A stretch of DNA of 5,531 nucleotides from Verrucomicrobiia bacterium. Lineage in GTDB: Bacteria; Verrucomicrobiota; Verrucomicrobiia; Limisphaerales; JAUIHU01. The notes under the pieces were generated by a model. It was not told the DNA's origin. It ran no database searches and worked only from the letters and a program-made list of their open reading frames with translations. Shown piece after piece: positions 1 to 5,531 of this stretch; within the stretch, counting starts at the first letter, position 1, and each line of letters opens with the position of its first letter. Made by a program: the position numbers and the translations under genes. The stretch is taken from the NCBI GenBank assembly GCA_030432175.1, contig JAUIHU010000345.1, positions 1 to 5,531 of the forward strand. The letters are read 5' to 3'.

Positions 1-615
1 GATATGAGCTGTATCATGCAATCGGATCCATCCCAGAAAACCAACGTGGCGGATCGCTATCCAGATGTCACACAGGATCTAGCCCGACAATATGAAGCAT
101 GGTTCCAGGATGTAACCCAAAGAGAACTTCGAATCCCTCCCATTCCAATCGGAGCGGTGGGAGCAGAATATCCGGTTGTGACTGCCCCGGCTCATGAAAG
201 CAGGTTTGAAGGCGCTGTTAAATTCATAGGCCGCGCCGGCTGGGCAAATGACTGGCTGACAAATTGGACATCCAAACAAGATCGGATTTTCTGGGATCTG
301 GAGGTTTTGAGTCCGGGAGATTACCAATTGGAAATTCTATACACCTGCAAGGAACCCGATATCGGCTCCACGATTGAGGTGACATTGCAGGGACAATCCC
401 ATGTGGTTCAAATCGACAAAGCGCATGATCCTGACCCTCTGCCAAGCCCGGACCACATCGAGCGAAAGGAGGTTTATGAAAAACAATGGGCAGCGCTGCC
501 CGTTGGCTCATTTGGTTTGGAACCAGGTAAAGCCACGGTGCAACTTCAAGCGCTAGAGCTGCCAGGATCACAGGTTGCCGACATCAAAGGACTGCGATTT
601 ATCCAACTCAAATAA
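1..615 (+). CDS. Sulfatase (arylsulfatase-like), C-terminal part only, possibly frameshifted at the window edge
   Basis: This is the tail of a sulfatase, a family that hydrolyses sulfate esters, commonly on exported polysaccharides. The frame is open at the left edge; the ATG at 4 is probably not the true start. Numbering from that ATG, residues 6-38 (QSDPSQKTNVADRYPDV onward) match the end of the sulfatase fold, where an ELYD-type motif precedes a DP-x-(E/Q)-x-x-N turn. Residues about 65-203 form a beta-rich extension (FWDLEV, YQLEILYTC, GSTIEVTL, LQALELPGSQ) known from Planctomycetes and Verrucomicrobia sulfatases and probably a beta-sandwich. The catalytic formylglycine motif and metal ligands lie outside the window, so substrate cannot be judged. 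Bases 3-14 read YELY in another frame, which suggests a frameshift just before residue 5. If genuine, the gene is broken. Family call is strong; intactness is uncertain. Confidence 0.8.
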   Translation, partial: DMSCIMQSDPSQKTNVADRYPDVTQDLARQYEAWFQDVTQRELRIPPIPIGAVGAEYPVVTAPAHESRFEGAVKFIGRAGWANDWLTNWTSKQDRIFWDLEVLSPGDYQLEILYTCKEPDIGSTIEVTLQGQSHVVQIDKAHDPDPLPSPDHIERKEVYEKQWAALPVGSFGLEPGKATVQLQALELPGSQVADIKGLRFIQLK

Positions 616-742
616 TAATCAGTTCCAAGTCAACGAACGCTGAATCAAAACTCCAGGAGAAAGGCGATCCAACTGACTTGCAATCCATTGAATCCCCAGC
701 ATTTTACCAGCGACATCATTAACAGCACATACAGACAAACTC

Positions 743-1201
743 ATGCCCCAAGCCAAAAGCTCTAAAAAACGAAACTACTGGCTCGTTAAAGAAGAACCTC
801 AGAAGTACGCCTGGTCGGAATTTGAAAAGGACGGGATCGCTGACTGGTCAGGGGTTCGGAATTACCAGGCGCGAAACAACCTGCGTGCCATGAGCGAAGG
901 GGACTGGGTATTTTATTATCACAGCGTCAAAGAAAAGCGAATCATGGGAATGGCGGAGGTGGTTCGAGAATTCTATCCGGATCCGACAGCCAAGGAGGGA
1001 GACTGGTCAGCAGTCGATATCAAGCCTTTGGTCGCTTTGAACGAACCGGTGGAATTAGCAACGATCAAAGCAGATGATGATCTTTGCGAGATGGCTTTGG
1101 TCAAACAGTCACGACTCTCTGTGATGCCGGTAACCGAGTCGCAATTTAAGAAAGTCTTCAAAATCGGTAAAACTCCTGTTCCGAAAAAGGGACTTTCCTA
1201 A
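743..1201 (+). CDS. EVE domain-containing protein (THYN1-like)
   Basis: A complete 152-residue protein that is almost entirely one EVE domain, a PUA/YTH-like fold. Family marks are YWLVKEEP (residues 12-19), W-x-GVRNYQARN (35-45), GDWVFYYHS (53-61), GMAEVVREFYPDPT (69-82) and LVKQSRLSVMPV (119-130). Length is typical of stand-alone bacterial members and human THYN1. EVE domains are known or proposed to bind modified bases in DNA or RNA through an aromatic pocket; some are fused to restriction enzymes, but no such partner is visible here. No signal peptide or membrane segment, so cytoplasmic. The short lysine-rich N-terminus (AKSSKKR) could contact nucleic acid (inference). The ATG at 743 has no clear Shine-Dalgarno sequence, but it is the only start that retains the whole domain. 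The permease gene begins 23 bases downstream, so the two are probably co-transcribed. The ligand is unknown. Confidence 0.93.
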   Translation: MPQAKSSKKRNYWLVKEEPQKYAWSEFEKDGIADWSGVRNYQARNNLRAMSEGDWVFYYHSVKEKRIMGMAEVVREFYPDPTAKEGDWSAVDIKPLVALNEPVELATIKADDDLCEMALVKQSRLSVMPVTESQFKKVFKIGKTPVPKKGLS

Positions 1202-1214
1202 CTGATTGATCGCT

Positions 1215-1218
1215 GAGG
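1215..1218 (+). promoter_or_regulatory. Ribosome binding site of the ABC permease gene
   Basis: GAGG lies six bases before the ATG at 1225, in the short gap after the EVE stop codon. It supports that start and independent translation initiation within a shared transcript. Confidence 0.65.
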
Positions 1219-1224
1219 CATCTC

Positions 1225-3798
1225 ATGTGGCGCTTACTTTCCCGAATGATCCTCCGCCAGATGTGGCGATCCAAGGTTCTGACTCTGATTAATATTCTCA
1301 GCATTGCTGTGGGTGTGGCGGTTTTTCTGAGTGTTAGAGTGATCAATCATTCAGCTAAATCCGGTTTCTCCGCCACGTTGGATGCCGTCGCCGGCAAAGC
1401 CAACTTACAAGCTGTCGGCAACGGCGCACCATTTCCCGAGGAGCTGTTTTTTGATTTACAATTTGCTCCTGGAGTTCTGGCCGCAACTCCCGCGATCGAG
1501 CGGATTACTCCGCTGGCTGATGGGTCTGGCGAGTATTTCAGACTGCTGGGAGTCGATCCATTTTCATCGGGACCTTTTCAGACCTTTGAAGTGAAAGGTC
1601 CAACTTCCGGAGCCGGTTCCGACACCGAAGCCGACAGAGGTCCGGCGGATGCGTTTTTTTATGAACCGAATACGATTGCGATCCTGAAAGAGTGGGGTGA
1701 CGAGAATGGTTGGGATGTTGGGGATGAAGTCGCGGTTGAATTGGAAGGTCGAATTGAGAAGCTCCGAATCGTCAGTTATCTGGAATTTGAAGAGCCGGTT
1801 CCAGGAATGGACCAGCGCCTGGCAGTCATGGATATTGCCAATGCTCAGGAGCTTTTTGGTGTGGTGGGCCAACTGGACCGCATTGATTTCATTGTGTCCG
1901 AAACGTTTGAGGTTCCGGAAGATGTGGAGATCCCAACGCAGGCGATGCTGACCGATTCTCAACGGCGAGGAAAAAAAGTGGACCGGATGTTGGAGGCGTT
2001 TGATTTGAATCTCAGCGCGATGTCACTGATCGCATTGTTCGTTGGGCTGTTCCTGATTTACAACACGATGGTGACCGAGGGTGTTCGCCGGAGAAAAGAA
2101 ATCGGCATTTTGAAATCACTGGGGATGAAAAAGCAAGCGGTCGTTGGATTGTTCATGGCGCAGGCGACCGTTATTGGGGCTGTTGGTGTTGGGCTGGGAG
2201 TATTTCTTGGCTTGATGATGTCACAGGCAGGGTTGGGATCAGTCACGCAAGTCATCAGCTCCATGTACATCCTGACCAGTGTGAAAGAGATTCTGGTTGA
2301 ACCGTGGTTCTTCGGCATGGCCGCAGCGCTGGGATTAATCGCGACCTGGATCGGAGCTTGGGGCCCATCCAAAGAAGCCGCTTCCATCGAACCCACACGC
2401 GCTTTGCAAATGGGAGCGTTTTTTGAAGATCCCCAACCTCGCGCATGGCGTGGCGCTGTTTGGGGACTGATGACTTTGGCTCTCAGTGGAGCGCTTGCTG
2501 TTTGGGTTTGGAATGGGGGGTACAAATGGCTTGGATTCGTTTCTGCATTTTTATTGATGCTCGGTATTTCATTTCTGGCGCCGGCAACCACATTGTTAAT
2601 GACATGGATCCTTCAACGACTGGTGGCGCGTTCTTCCAACATCGCCCACCTCGCTTTGCATCAGGTTTCGCATGCGCTCAATCGTATCGGAATCACCATC
2701 GCTGCCCTGGCTTGCGCATTGGCGATGATGTTGGGGGTTTCATCCATGATTCACAGTTTTCGTGTCACCGTTGGACAATGGGTCGAGCAGGTGATTCGAG
2801 CAGATATTTACATTTCGATGGAATCACAGATGAAGCTCGGCGCTAAATCGTTCTTGAATCCTGAATTGATGGAAACAATCCGATCCCAACCAGGCGTGAC
2901 AGGTTGGGATACGTTTCGAGAAATCCCTCTGGACCTGGACGGCTATCCGATCAAGATGGGATTCAGTCGTTTAGAAGCGAACTGGGATCCGGATCGAATT
3001 GTGCTACTAGCAGGGGATCACTCCAGCGCTTTGGAAGCGGTTCAAGAGGATGAAGTTCCTGCGATCCTGATTTCCGAAACCTTTGCGAGTAAACTTGGTT
3101 ATCAACTGGGAGATGATTTGAAAATCCCGACACCCAAAGGTTCGACAACATTTAATATTGTTGGGGTCTTTCGGGATTATACTTCCGACGGAGGCGTAGC
3201 GCTGACCGATCGAAAATGGCTGGAGCGGCTTTGGGATGAAACCGGAATGAATGGACTGGCGCTTTACCTGGATCCTGAGACTGAGATTGAACCGATGATC
3301 GAGTCCATTGAGTCCATGAGTTCTCGCGCTGGCGAGTATGTGGTTTACTCCAATCGCGATCTAAGGAAACAAATCTTCGATATCTTTGATCAGACATTTG
3401 CGGTGACATATCTGCTCCGGGTTGTGGCAGTTGGCGTTGCGGTCATCGGAGTGTTTCTGACTTTGACAGCATTGGTGACCGAACGGACGCGGGAAATTGG
3501 AATACTTCGATCCAACGGAGCTTTGCCCGGGCAGATTCAGCAAATGATCTGGTGGGAGTCGGGAGTCATTGGGCTGACTGGATATTGTCTGGGAGCCGTC
3601 GGCGGCATTGGCTTGGCCGGACTCTTGGTGCACATCATCAACAAAGCCTTCTTTGGCTGGACGATTGAATGGAGCTGGCCGAGCTTTCTGTTCCTGGAAG
3701 CGCCGCTACTCGCCATTGGAGCCGCATTAATAGCAGGAGCAATCCCAGCGTGGAGAGCCGGCAAAATTCCGATTGCCGCTGCGGTCCGAGAAGAATAA
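1225..3798 (+). CDS. FtsX/MacB-family ABC transporter permease with two FtsX domains
   Basis: An 857-residue inner-membrane permease of the FtsX-like (type VII ABC) class, which acts with a cytoplasmic ATPase in moving lipoproteins, peptides or lipids, or in mechanotransmission. Predicted layout: helix 1 (about 18-40), extracytoplasmic domain 1 (45-255), FtsX domain 1 with helices near 263-285, 305-330 and 360-382, two central helices (408-428, 435-465), helix 7 (488-510), extracytoplasmic domain 2 (515-722), and FtsX domain 2 with helices near 728-752, 775-800 and 820-842. The cytoplasmic segments VRRRKEIGILKSLG (287-300) and ERTREIGILRSNGA (753-766) are the conserved stretches after the first helix of each FtsX domain and fit ATPase contact sites. 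The duplicated ten-helix plan resembles YbbP/AttG-like permeases rather than four-helix LolC/LolE or MacB. No ATPase or membrane-fusion gene is in the window, so the partner is presumably elsewhere. The substrate cannot be told. The EVE gene precedes it closely. Confidence 0.93.
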   Translation: MWRLLSRMILRQMWRSKVLTLINILSIAVGVAVFLSVRVINHSAKSGFSATLDAVAGKANLQAVGNGAPFPEELFFDLQFAPGVLAATPAIERITPLADGSGEYFRLLGVDPFSSGPFQTFEVKGPTSGAGSDTEADRGPADAFFYEPNTIAILKEWGDENGWDVGDEVAVELEGRIEKLRIVSYLEFEEPVPGMDQRLAVMDIANAQELFGVVGQLDRIDFIVSETFEVPEDVEIPTQAMLTDSQRRGKKVDRMLEAFDLNLSAMSLIALFVGLFLIYNTMVTEGVRRRKEIGILKSLGMKKQAVVGLFMAQATVIGAVGVGLGVFLGLMMSQAGLGSVTQVISSMYILTSVKEILVEPWFFGMAAALGLIATWIGAWGPSKEAASIEPTRALQMGAFFEDPQPRAWRGAVWGLMTLALSGALAVWVWNGGYKWLGFVSAFLLMLGISFLAPATTLLMTWILQRLVARSSNIAHLALHQVSHALNRIGITIAALACALAMMLGVSSMIHSFRVTVGQWVEQVIRADIYISMESQMKLGAKSFLNPELMETIRSQPGVTGWDTFREIPLDLDGYPIKMGFSRLEANWDPDRIVLLAGDHSSALEAVQEDEVPAILISETFASKLGYQLGDDLKIPTPKGSTTFNIVGVFRDYTSDGGVALTDRKWLERLWDETGMNGLALYLDPETEIEPMIESIESMSSRAGEYVVYSNRDLRKQIFDIFDQTFAVTYLLRVVAVGVAVIGVFLTLTALVTERTREIGILRSNGALPGQIQQMIWWESGVIGLTGYCLGAVGGIGLAGLLVHIINKAFFGWTIEWSWPSFLFLEAPLLAIGAALIAGAIPAWRAGKIPIAAAVREE

Positions 3799-3821
3799 AG
3801 ACAATCCCCTCCTAGTCCTCC

Positions 3822-3854
3822 GGGCGACCCTTGCGTAGCGAAGGGCGCTAGCCC
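3822..3854. repeat. GC-rich inverted repeat after the permease gene
   Basis: An outer stem of GGGC (3822-3825) with GCCC (3851-3854) encloses an inner stem of CCCTT (3828-3832) with AAGGG (3841-3845). It lies 24 bases after the permease stop. No T-run follows on the plus strand, so it is not a standard intrinsic terminator for the permease; it could slow transcription or protect the 3' end. An alternative hairpin AGGGC-GCTA-GCCCT (3842-3855) shares part of it. The look is that of a short dispersed repeat, but only one copy is visible here. Confidence 0.45.
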
Positions 3855-3856
3855 TG

Positions 3857-3890
3857 AAAAAAACGCCCTGACCAATACAGCCAGGGCGTT
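3857..3890 (-). terminator. Rho-independent terminator of the isomerase/epimerase gene
   Basis: A perfect 9-bp stem pairs AACGCCCTG (3862-3870) with CAGGGCGTT (3882-3890), with an 11-base loop. Read on the minus strand, the stem runs into seven uninterrupted T residues (complement of the A-run 3857-3863), the standard intrinsic terminator form. It lies 32 bases after the stop codon of the minus-strand gene. On the plus strand no T-run follows, so it is directional and serves the isomerase gene, not the permease. Confidence 0.88.
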
Positions 3891-3922
3891 CGAAACATAA
3901 GGTAAAAAGGGAGAATCTTAAT

Positions 3923-4966
3923 TTATGCCCCCATGTTGTCCTCGAAGGAACCTGCGGCGACCGGGAAGCACAGGTTATCGCGAACCCAGGCAATGCCGTC
4001 CGCGCTGGTGGCATCCCCATCACGATAGTTGCTTTCCGCTTCAACCACCAATGGAGCGGTCTTGCTGCCCATCACTTCGCAATAACGCTGAGCGTAGCCA
4101 ACATGAATCATTAACTCAGTGTAGCGGGTCAAGTTCACATCCCCTGTGCTGAGGTCGGTGAACTGCATCGCGCGCTTCTGCCAGTTGGGCTCCATCATGC
4201 GTAGAGCAAATCCTTTGCGCACCACAAAGTTCTTTACGTGACACCCATAAATACGAGATCCGACTTTCAGGAAACGGGTTTCCCAATCTTCACCTTCCCA
4301 GCAATGGGATGGATCTGCATTCACTGCCAGACACGCATCACCGTCACAAATATCGACCAGCATGTTGAACTCATCCGCAGTCATAGCTCCGGATCCAGGA
4401 TGAATTTCGTGTGCCAAATAGATTCCAAGTTTACGCGCATGTTCACGGATCCTGGCGGTTTTATTCACAAACCGTTCCTGACCTTCTTTCAACAAGTCAA
4501 ATCCAGGACCTGAGAAGAATCCCCAGGGATAGCCGGTTGCCATTTCCCAACCAAATGCCACACCCCAGAACATCGGAATGATTTTTACACCCAGCTCAGC
4601 GCTCAGGTCCATCAGACGCAGAATGTAGTTTTCATAAAAAGCCTCCACCTCTTCAGGAGATTTTCCATGAAGGGGACCGTGAGTGAAAGGAATGCCACTT
4701 TTAGTGCCGGTCCAGGCAGAAGTGTGCAGCCAGAATGGGCAGTGAGCGGAGAATCCGTCAATATTCAAGCCGTGTTTCTCAAATGCGGATTTGATCTCCT
4801 GAGCGGACTTGAATTGCGCTCCGTCAGATCCATCGGCTTCAAGCATGTAATTGGACGGCTGAGCGCCTGAAGCGCCAGACTGCTTGGCAAACGCCAGGAA
4901 GTTGTCCAATCCTTTGGGCCCATGCTGGGCTCCTTCGATACTGGAGTGAAAGGCTACGTTACTCAT
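3923..4966 (-). CDS. Sugar phosphate isomerase/epimerase (xylose isomerase-like TIM barrel, AP endonuclease family 2 fold)
   Basis: A complete 347-residue cytoplasmic protein of the xylose isomerase-like TIM-barrel superfamily, whose members isomerise or epimerise sugars, inositols or related acids using a divalent metal. Likely metal or catalytic residues at barrel strand ends are Glu187 in AHEIHPGSG, Asp218 and His221 in the family signature DPSH, His243 in GCHVKN and Glu309 in VVEAES. The N-terminal strand (NVAFHSSIEG) and IDGFSAHCPFW (69-79) are also family-like. There is no signal peptide, unlike the exported members common in these bacteria. The ATG at 4966 precedes the first barrel strand; upstream there is only a weak GGAA, seven bases away. 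The gene is transcribed alone, converges on the permease gene and ends at a strong terminator. The exact substrate cannot be read from the sequence; the old AP endonuclease label refers to the fold, not to likely DNA repair. Confidence 0.9.
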   Translation of the reverse strand: MSNVAFHSSIEGAQHGPKGLDNFLAFAKQSGASGAQPSNYMLEADGSDGAQFKSAQEIKSAFEKHGLNIDGFSAHCPFWLHTSAWTGTKSGIPFTHGPLHGKSPEEVEAFYENYILRLMDLSAELGVKIIPMFWGVAFGWEMATGYPWGFFSGPGFDLLKEGQERFVNKTARIREHARKLGIYLAHEIHPGSGAMTADEFNMLVDICDGDACLAVNADPSHCWEGEDWETRFLKVGSRIYGCHVKNFVVRKGFALRMMEPNWQKRAMQFTDLSTGDVNLTRYTELMIHVGYAQRYCEVMGSKTAPLVVEAESNYRDGDATSADGIAWVRDNLCFPVAAGSFEDNMGA

Positions 4967-5023
4967 GGTTGCGTTCCGGAATAGCGAGGATTCAGTCGAA
5001 AATCAAACTCAAAATCACTTGTT

Positions 5024-5046
5024 GAATTTCATGACACCCAAGAAAA
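5024..5046. repeat. Imperfect direct repeat, copy 1
   Basis: Copy 1 shares an exact core TGACACCCAA (5032-5041) and a preceding GAATT with copy 2, exactly 81 bases away. It lies about 60-80 bases upstream of the isomerase start. It could be an operator half or simply a duplicated fragment. Confidence 0.45.
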
Positions 5047-5087
5047 TCTCGGCTGGCATGAACCACTTTTACCACCGCGCGGAATAT

Positions 5088-5110
5088 GAATTCTTAGAAT
5101 TTTAGAATTC
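5088..5110. repeat. AT-rich tandem and inverted repeat
   Basis: TTAGAATT occurs twice in direct tandem (5094-5101 and 5102-5109). The block is flanked by GAATTC at both ends (5088-5093, 5105-5110), so GAATTCT (5088-5094) can pair with AGAATTC (5104-5110). It contrasts with the GC-rich hairpins to its right. It may be a protein-binding site or low-complexity sequence. Confidence 0.5.
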
Positions 5111-5127
5111 TTTGACACCCAAAAATT
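5105..5127. repeat. Imperfect direct repeat, copy 2
   Basis: Second copy of the repeat at 5024-5046. The core TGACACCCAA (5113-5122) is identical, GAATT precedes it at the same distance, and an A-rich tail follows. It overlaps the right end of the AT-rich tandem repeat. Confidence 0.45.
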
Positions 5128-5145
5128 GTGCCCCGGAAATAGTTT

Positions 5146-5162
5146 GAATCCCGTTGGGATTC
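5146..5162. repeat. Hairpin A, left copy
   Basis: GAATCCC and GGGATTC form a perfect 7-bp stem around a three-base GTT loop. The same 17 bases recur exactly at 5395-5411. Confidence 0.8.
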
Positions 5163-5170
5163 TGCAGCAC

Positions 5171-5205
5171 AGCCCAGGGTTGCGAGGCACGAGCTACCCT
5201 GGGTT
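5171..5205. repeat. Hairpin B, left copy
   Basis: AGCCCAGGGT (5171-5180) pairs with ACCCTGGGTT (5196-5205) over 10 bp with one G-T wobble. After a T-T mismatch, GC (5182-5183) can pair with GC (5193-5194). Confidence 0.8.
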
Positions 5206-5223
5206 ACAGATCCAAACCAAAAC

Positions 5224-5240
5224 CAACTCTTAAGGAGTTG
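5224..5240. repeat. Hairpin C, left copy
   Basis: CAACTCT pairs with GGAGTTG (six Watson-Crick pairs and one T-G) around a TAA loop. The matching hairpin in the right arm is at 5318-5334. Confidence 0.75.
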
Positions 5241-5243
5241 TGG

Positions 5244-5272
5244 GCGCATGCATTTCAATTCAATGCATCCGC
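5244..5272. repeat. Central hairpin D
   Basis: GCG (5244-5246) and ATGCATT (5248-5254) pair with AATGCAT (5262-5268) and CGC (5270-5272), giving 10 bp interrupted by one C-C mismatch, with a seven-base loop. It directly follows hairpin C of the left arm and has no clear mirror copy in the right arm. Confidence 0.65.
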
Positions 5273-5317
5273 TGATCTGTAAATTTTGACGGAATTGATG
5301 TCGCTATTTAGATGGCG

Positions 5318-5334
5318 CAACTCCTACAGAGTTG
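5318..5334. repeat. Hairpin C', right copy
   Basis: CAACTC (5318-5323) pairs with GAGTTG (5329-5334) around the loop CTACA. The stem bases match C at 5224-5240, while the loop differs. Confidence 0.75.
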
Positions 5335-5351
5335 TGTGAAATTTGATTCGT

Positions 5352-5386
5352 AACCCAGGGTAGCGATGAGCGCGCAACCTTGGGCT
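5352..5386. repeat. Hairpin B', right copy (inverted relative to B)
   Basis: AACCCAGGGT (5352-5361) faces ACCTTGGGCT (5377-5386), with one A-C mismatch and one G-T wobble. An inner GCG/CGC stem (5363-5365 with 5373-5375) follows an A-A mismatch. The reverse complement aligns well with B, with most differences in the loop. Confidence 0.78.
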
Positions 5387-5394
5387 GTGTTACC

Positions 5395-5411
5395 GAATCC
5401 CGTTGGGATTC
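5395..5411. repeat. Hairpin A', right copy
   Basis: Exact 17-base copy of hairpin A. The GTT loop has the same orientation as in the left copy, although the neighbouring B and B' are inverted. Confidence 0.8.
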
Positions 5412-5531
5412 AGTCCTGGTTTCATTCAGAGTCTGACTTGATCCATCTTTTCTGCACAGTACATCTTTTATTAGCAAGATGCTTGAATATCAACGAGTTG
5501 CACTCTGACTTCGCCTATGGATTGAACAATC
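5412..5531. other. Right-edge stretch without a supported gene
   Basis: Nothing firm is seen in these 120 bases. CATCTTTT occurs twice (5444-5451, 5462-5469), and CATCTT (5462-5467) can pair with AAGATG (5476-5481). On the minus strand one frame is open from the window edge to a TAA at 5473-5471, encoding 19 residues. This could be the end of a gene lying to the right, but it is too short to support. Confidence 0.4.

Larger units (their letters stand above)
4967..5145. other. Gene-free upstream region of the isomerase gene
   Basis: No supported gene is present. This stretch should carry the promoter of the minus-strand isomerase gene, but I found no convincing -35/-10 pair. It holds an imperfect direct repeat (5024-5046 and 5105-5127) and an AT-rich tandem repeat (5088-5110), listed separately. 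A 24-codon open frame at 5031-5105 (+) lacks a ribosome binding site and is not annotated. Confidence 0.6.
5146..5411. repeat. Composite mirror-image repeat element (hairpins A-B-C, central hairpin D near the left arm, then C'-B'-A')
   Basis: Two arms of about 95 bases (5146-5240 and 5318-5411) are inverted relative to each other around a centre of about 77 bases. Each arm has three hairpins in order: A (7-bp stem), B (10-bp stem) and C (6-7-bp stem). B' is clearly the reverse complement of B, while the loops and the spacers between hairpins differ more than the stems. The arrangement resembles paired REP/BIME-type or miniature non-autonomous elements. No transposase or long open frame is present, and I see no clear target-site duplication at the ends. 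The repeat content is directly visible; mobility or an RNA role is inference. Confidence 0.8.

Noticed and set aside
626..680. Inverted repeat CAAGTCA / TGACTTG between the sulfatase and EVE genes
   Set aside because: A 7-bp stem with a 41-base loop and no T-run is likely to be chance; no terminator or promoter is clear in 616-742.
3301..3319. Short 9-base tandem repeat in the permease gene (GAGTCCATT, encoding ESIESM)
   Set aside because: It lies in frame within a normal coding stretch and gives an ordinary charged helix; no sign of phase variation.
3537..4044. Minus-strand open frames overlapping the permease end and the isomerase end
   Set aside because: They overlap well-supported genes, cross the terminator hairpin and show no protein family features.
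4978..5006. Possible minus-strand promoter, TTGATT and TATTCC with a 17-base spacer
   Set aside because: The -10 match is poor (3 of 6), and the implied start would leave only a few bases before the ATG of the isomerase gene.
5031..5105. A 24-codon plus-strand open frame starting MTPKKISAGMNHFYHR
   Set aside because: It has no ribosome binding site, overlaps the direct and tandem repeats, and no known family is recognisable; a frame of this length is expected by chance.
5146..5411. CRISPR array
   Set aside because: The repeats are mirror-image hairpins of different types, not regularly spaced identical direct repeats with unique spacers, and no cas gene is present.
5471..5530. Minus-strand open frame from the right edge (IVQSIGEVRVQLVDIQASC then stop)
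   Set aside because: It could be the end of a gene beyond the window, but 19 residues with no recognisable motif and no following terminator are not enough to call.

Overview
The window carries four protein genes and a gene-free repeat region of about 565 bases. The coding content and dispersed repeats suggest a member of the Planctomycetes/Verrucomicrobia group. The evidence is a sulfatase tail with the C-terminal beta-rich extension common in those bacteria, a stand-alone TIM-barrel sugar isomerase/epimerase, and short GC-rich hairpin repeats beside genes. This lineage call is inferred from protein style, not from a marker gene.

Layout. Positions 1-615 (+) hold the C-terminal end of a sulfatase whose catalytic part lies left of the window. 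The first bases suggest a frameshift: the expected sulfatase motif YELY is in a different frame from the rest. Positions 743-1201 (+) encode a complete EVE-domain protein. A 23-base gap and a good ribosome binding site then lead into 1225-3798 (+), a large FtsX/MacB-type ABC transporter permease with about ten membrane segments, without its ATPase in view. A convergent gene at 3923-4966 (-) encodes a sugar phosphate isomerase/epimerase-like protein with its metal-binding residues in place. The 124 bases between the convergent genes contain a clear rho-independent terminator for the minus-strand gene and a second hairpin near the end of the permease gene.

The 565 bases right of the isomerase gene (4967-5531) hold no convincing gene. 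The main content is a mirror-image composite repeat at 5146-5411. Three small hairpins (A, B, C) occur on the left, a fourth hairpin follows C in the centre, and the three recur in reverse order (C', B', A') on the right. To its left are an imperfect direct repeat and an AT-rich tandem repeat.

How the genes fit together. The EVE protein and permease are probably co-transcribed, but their functions do not obviously connect. The sulfatase and the isomerase would both fit breakdown of sulfated or unusual sugars, although they lie in different transcription units. Apart from the repeat composite and the possible broken sulfatase, the coding part looks like ordinary chromosome, and I do not see an undescribed multi-gene system.
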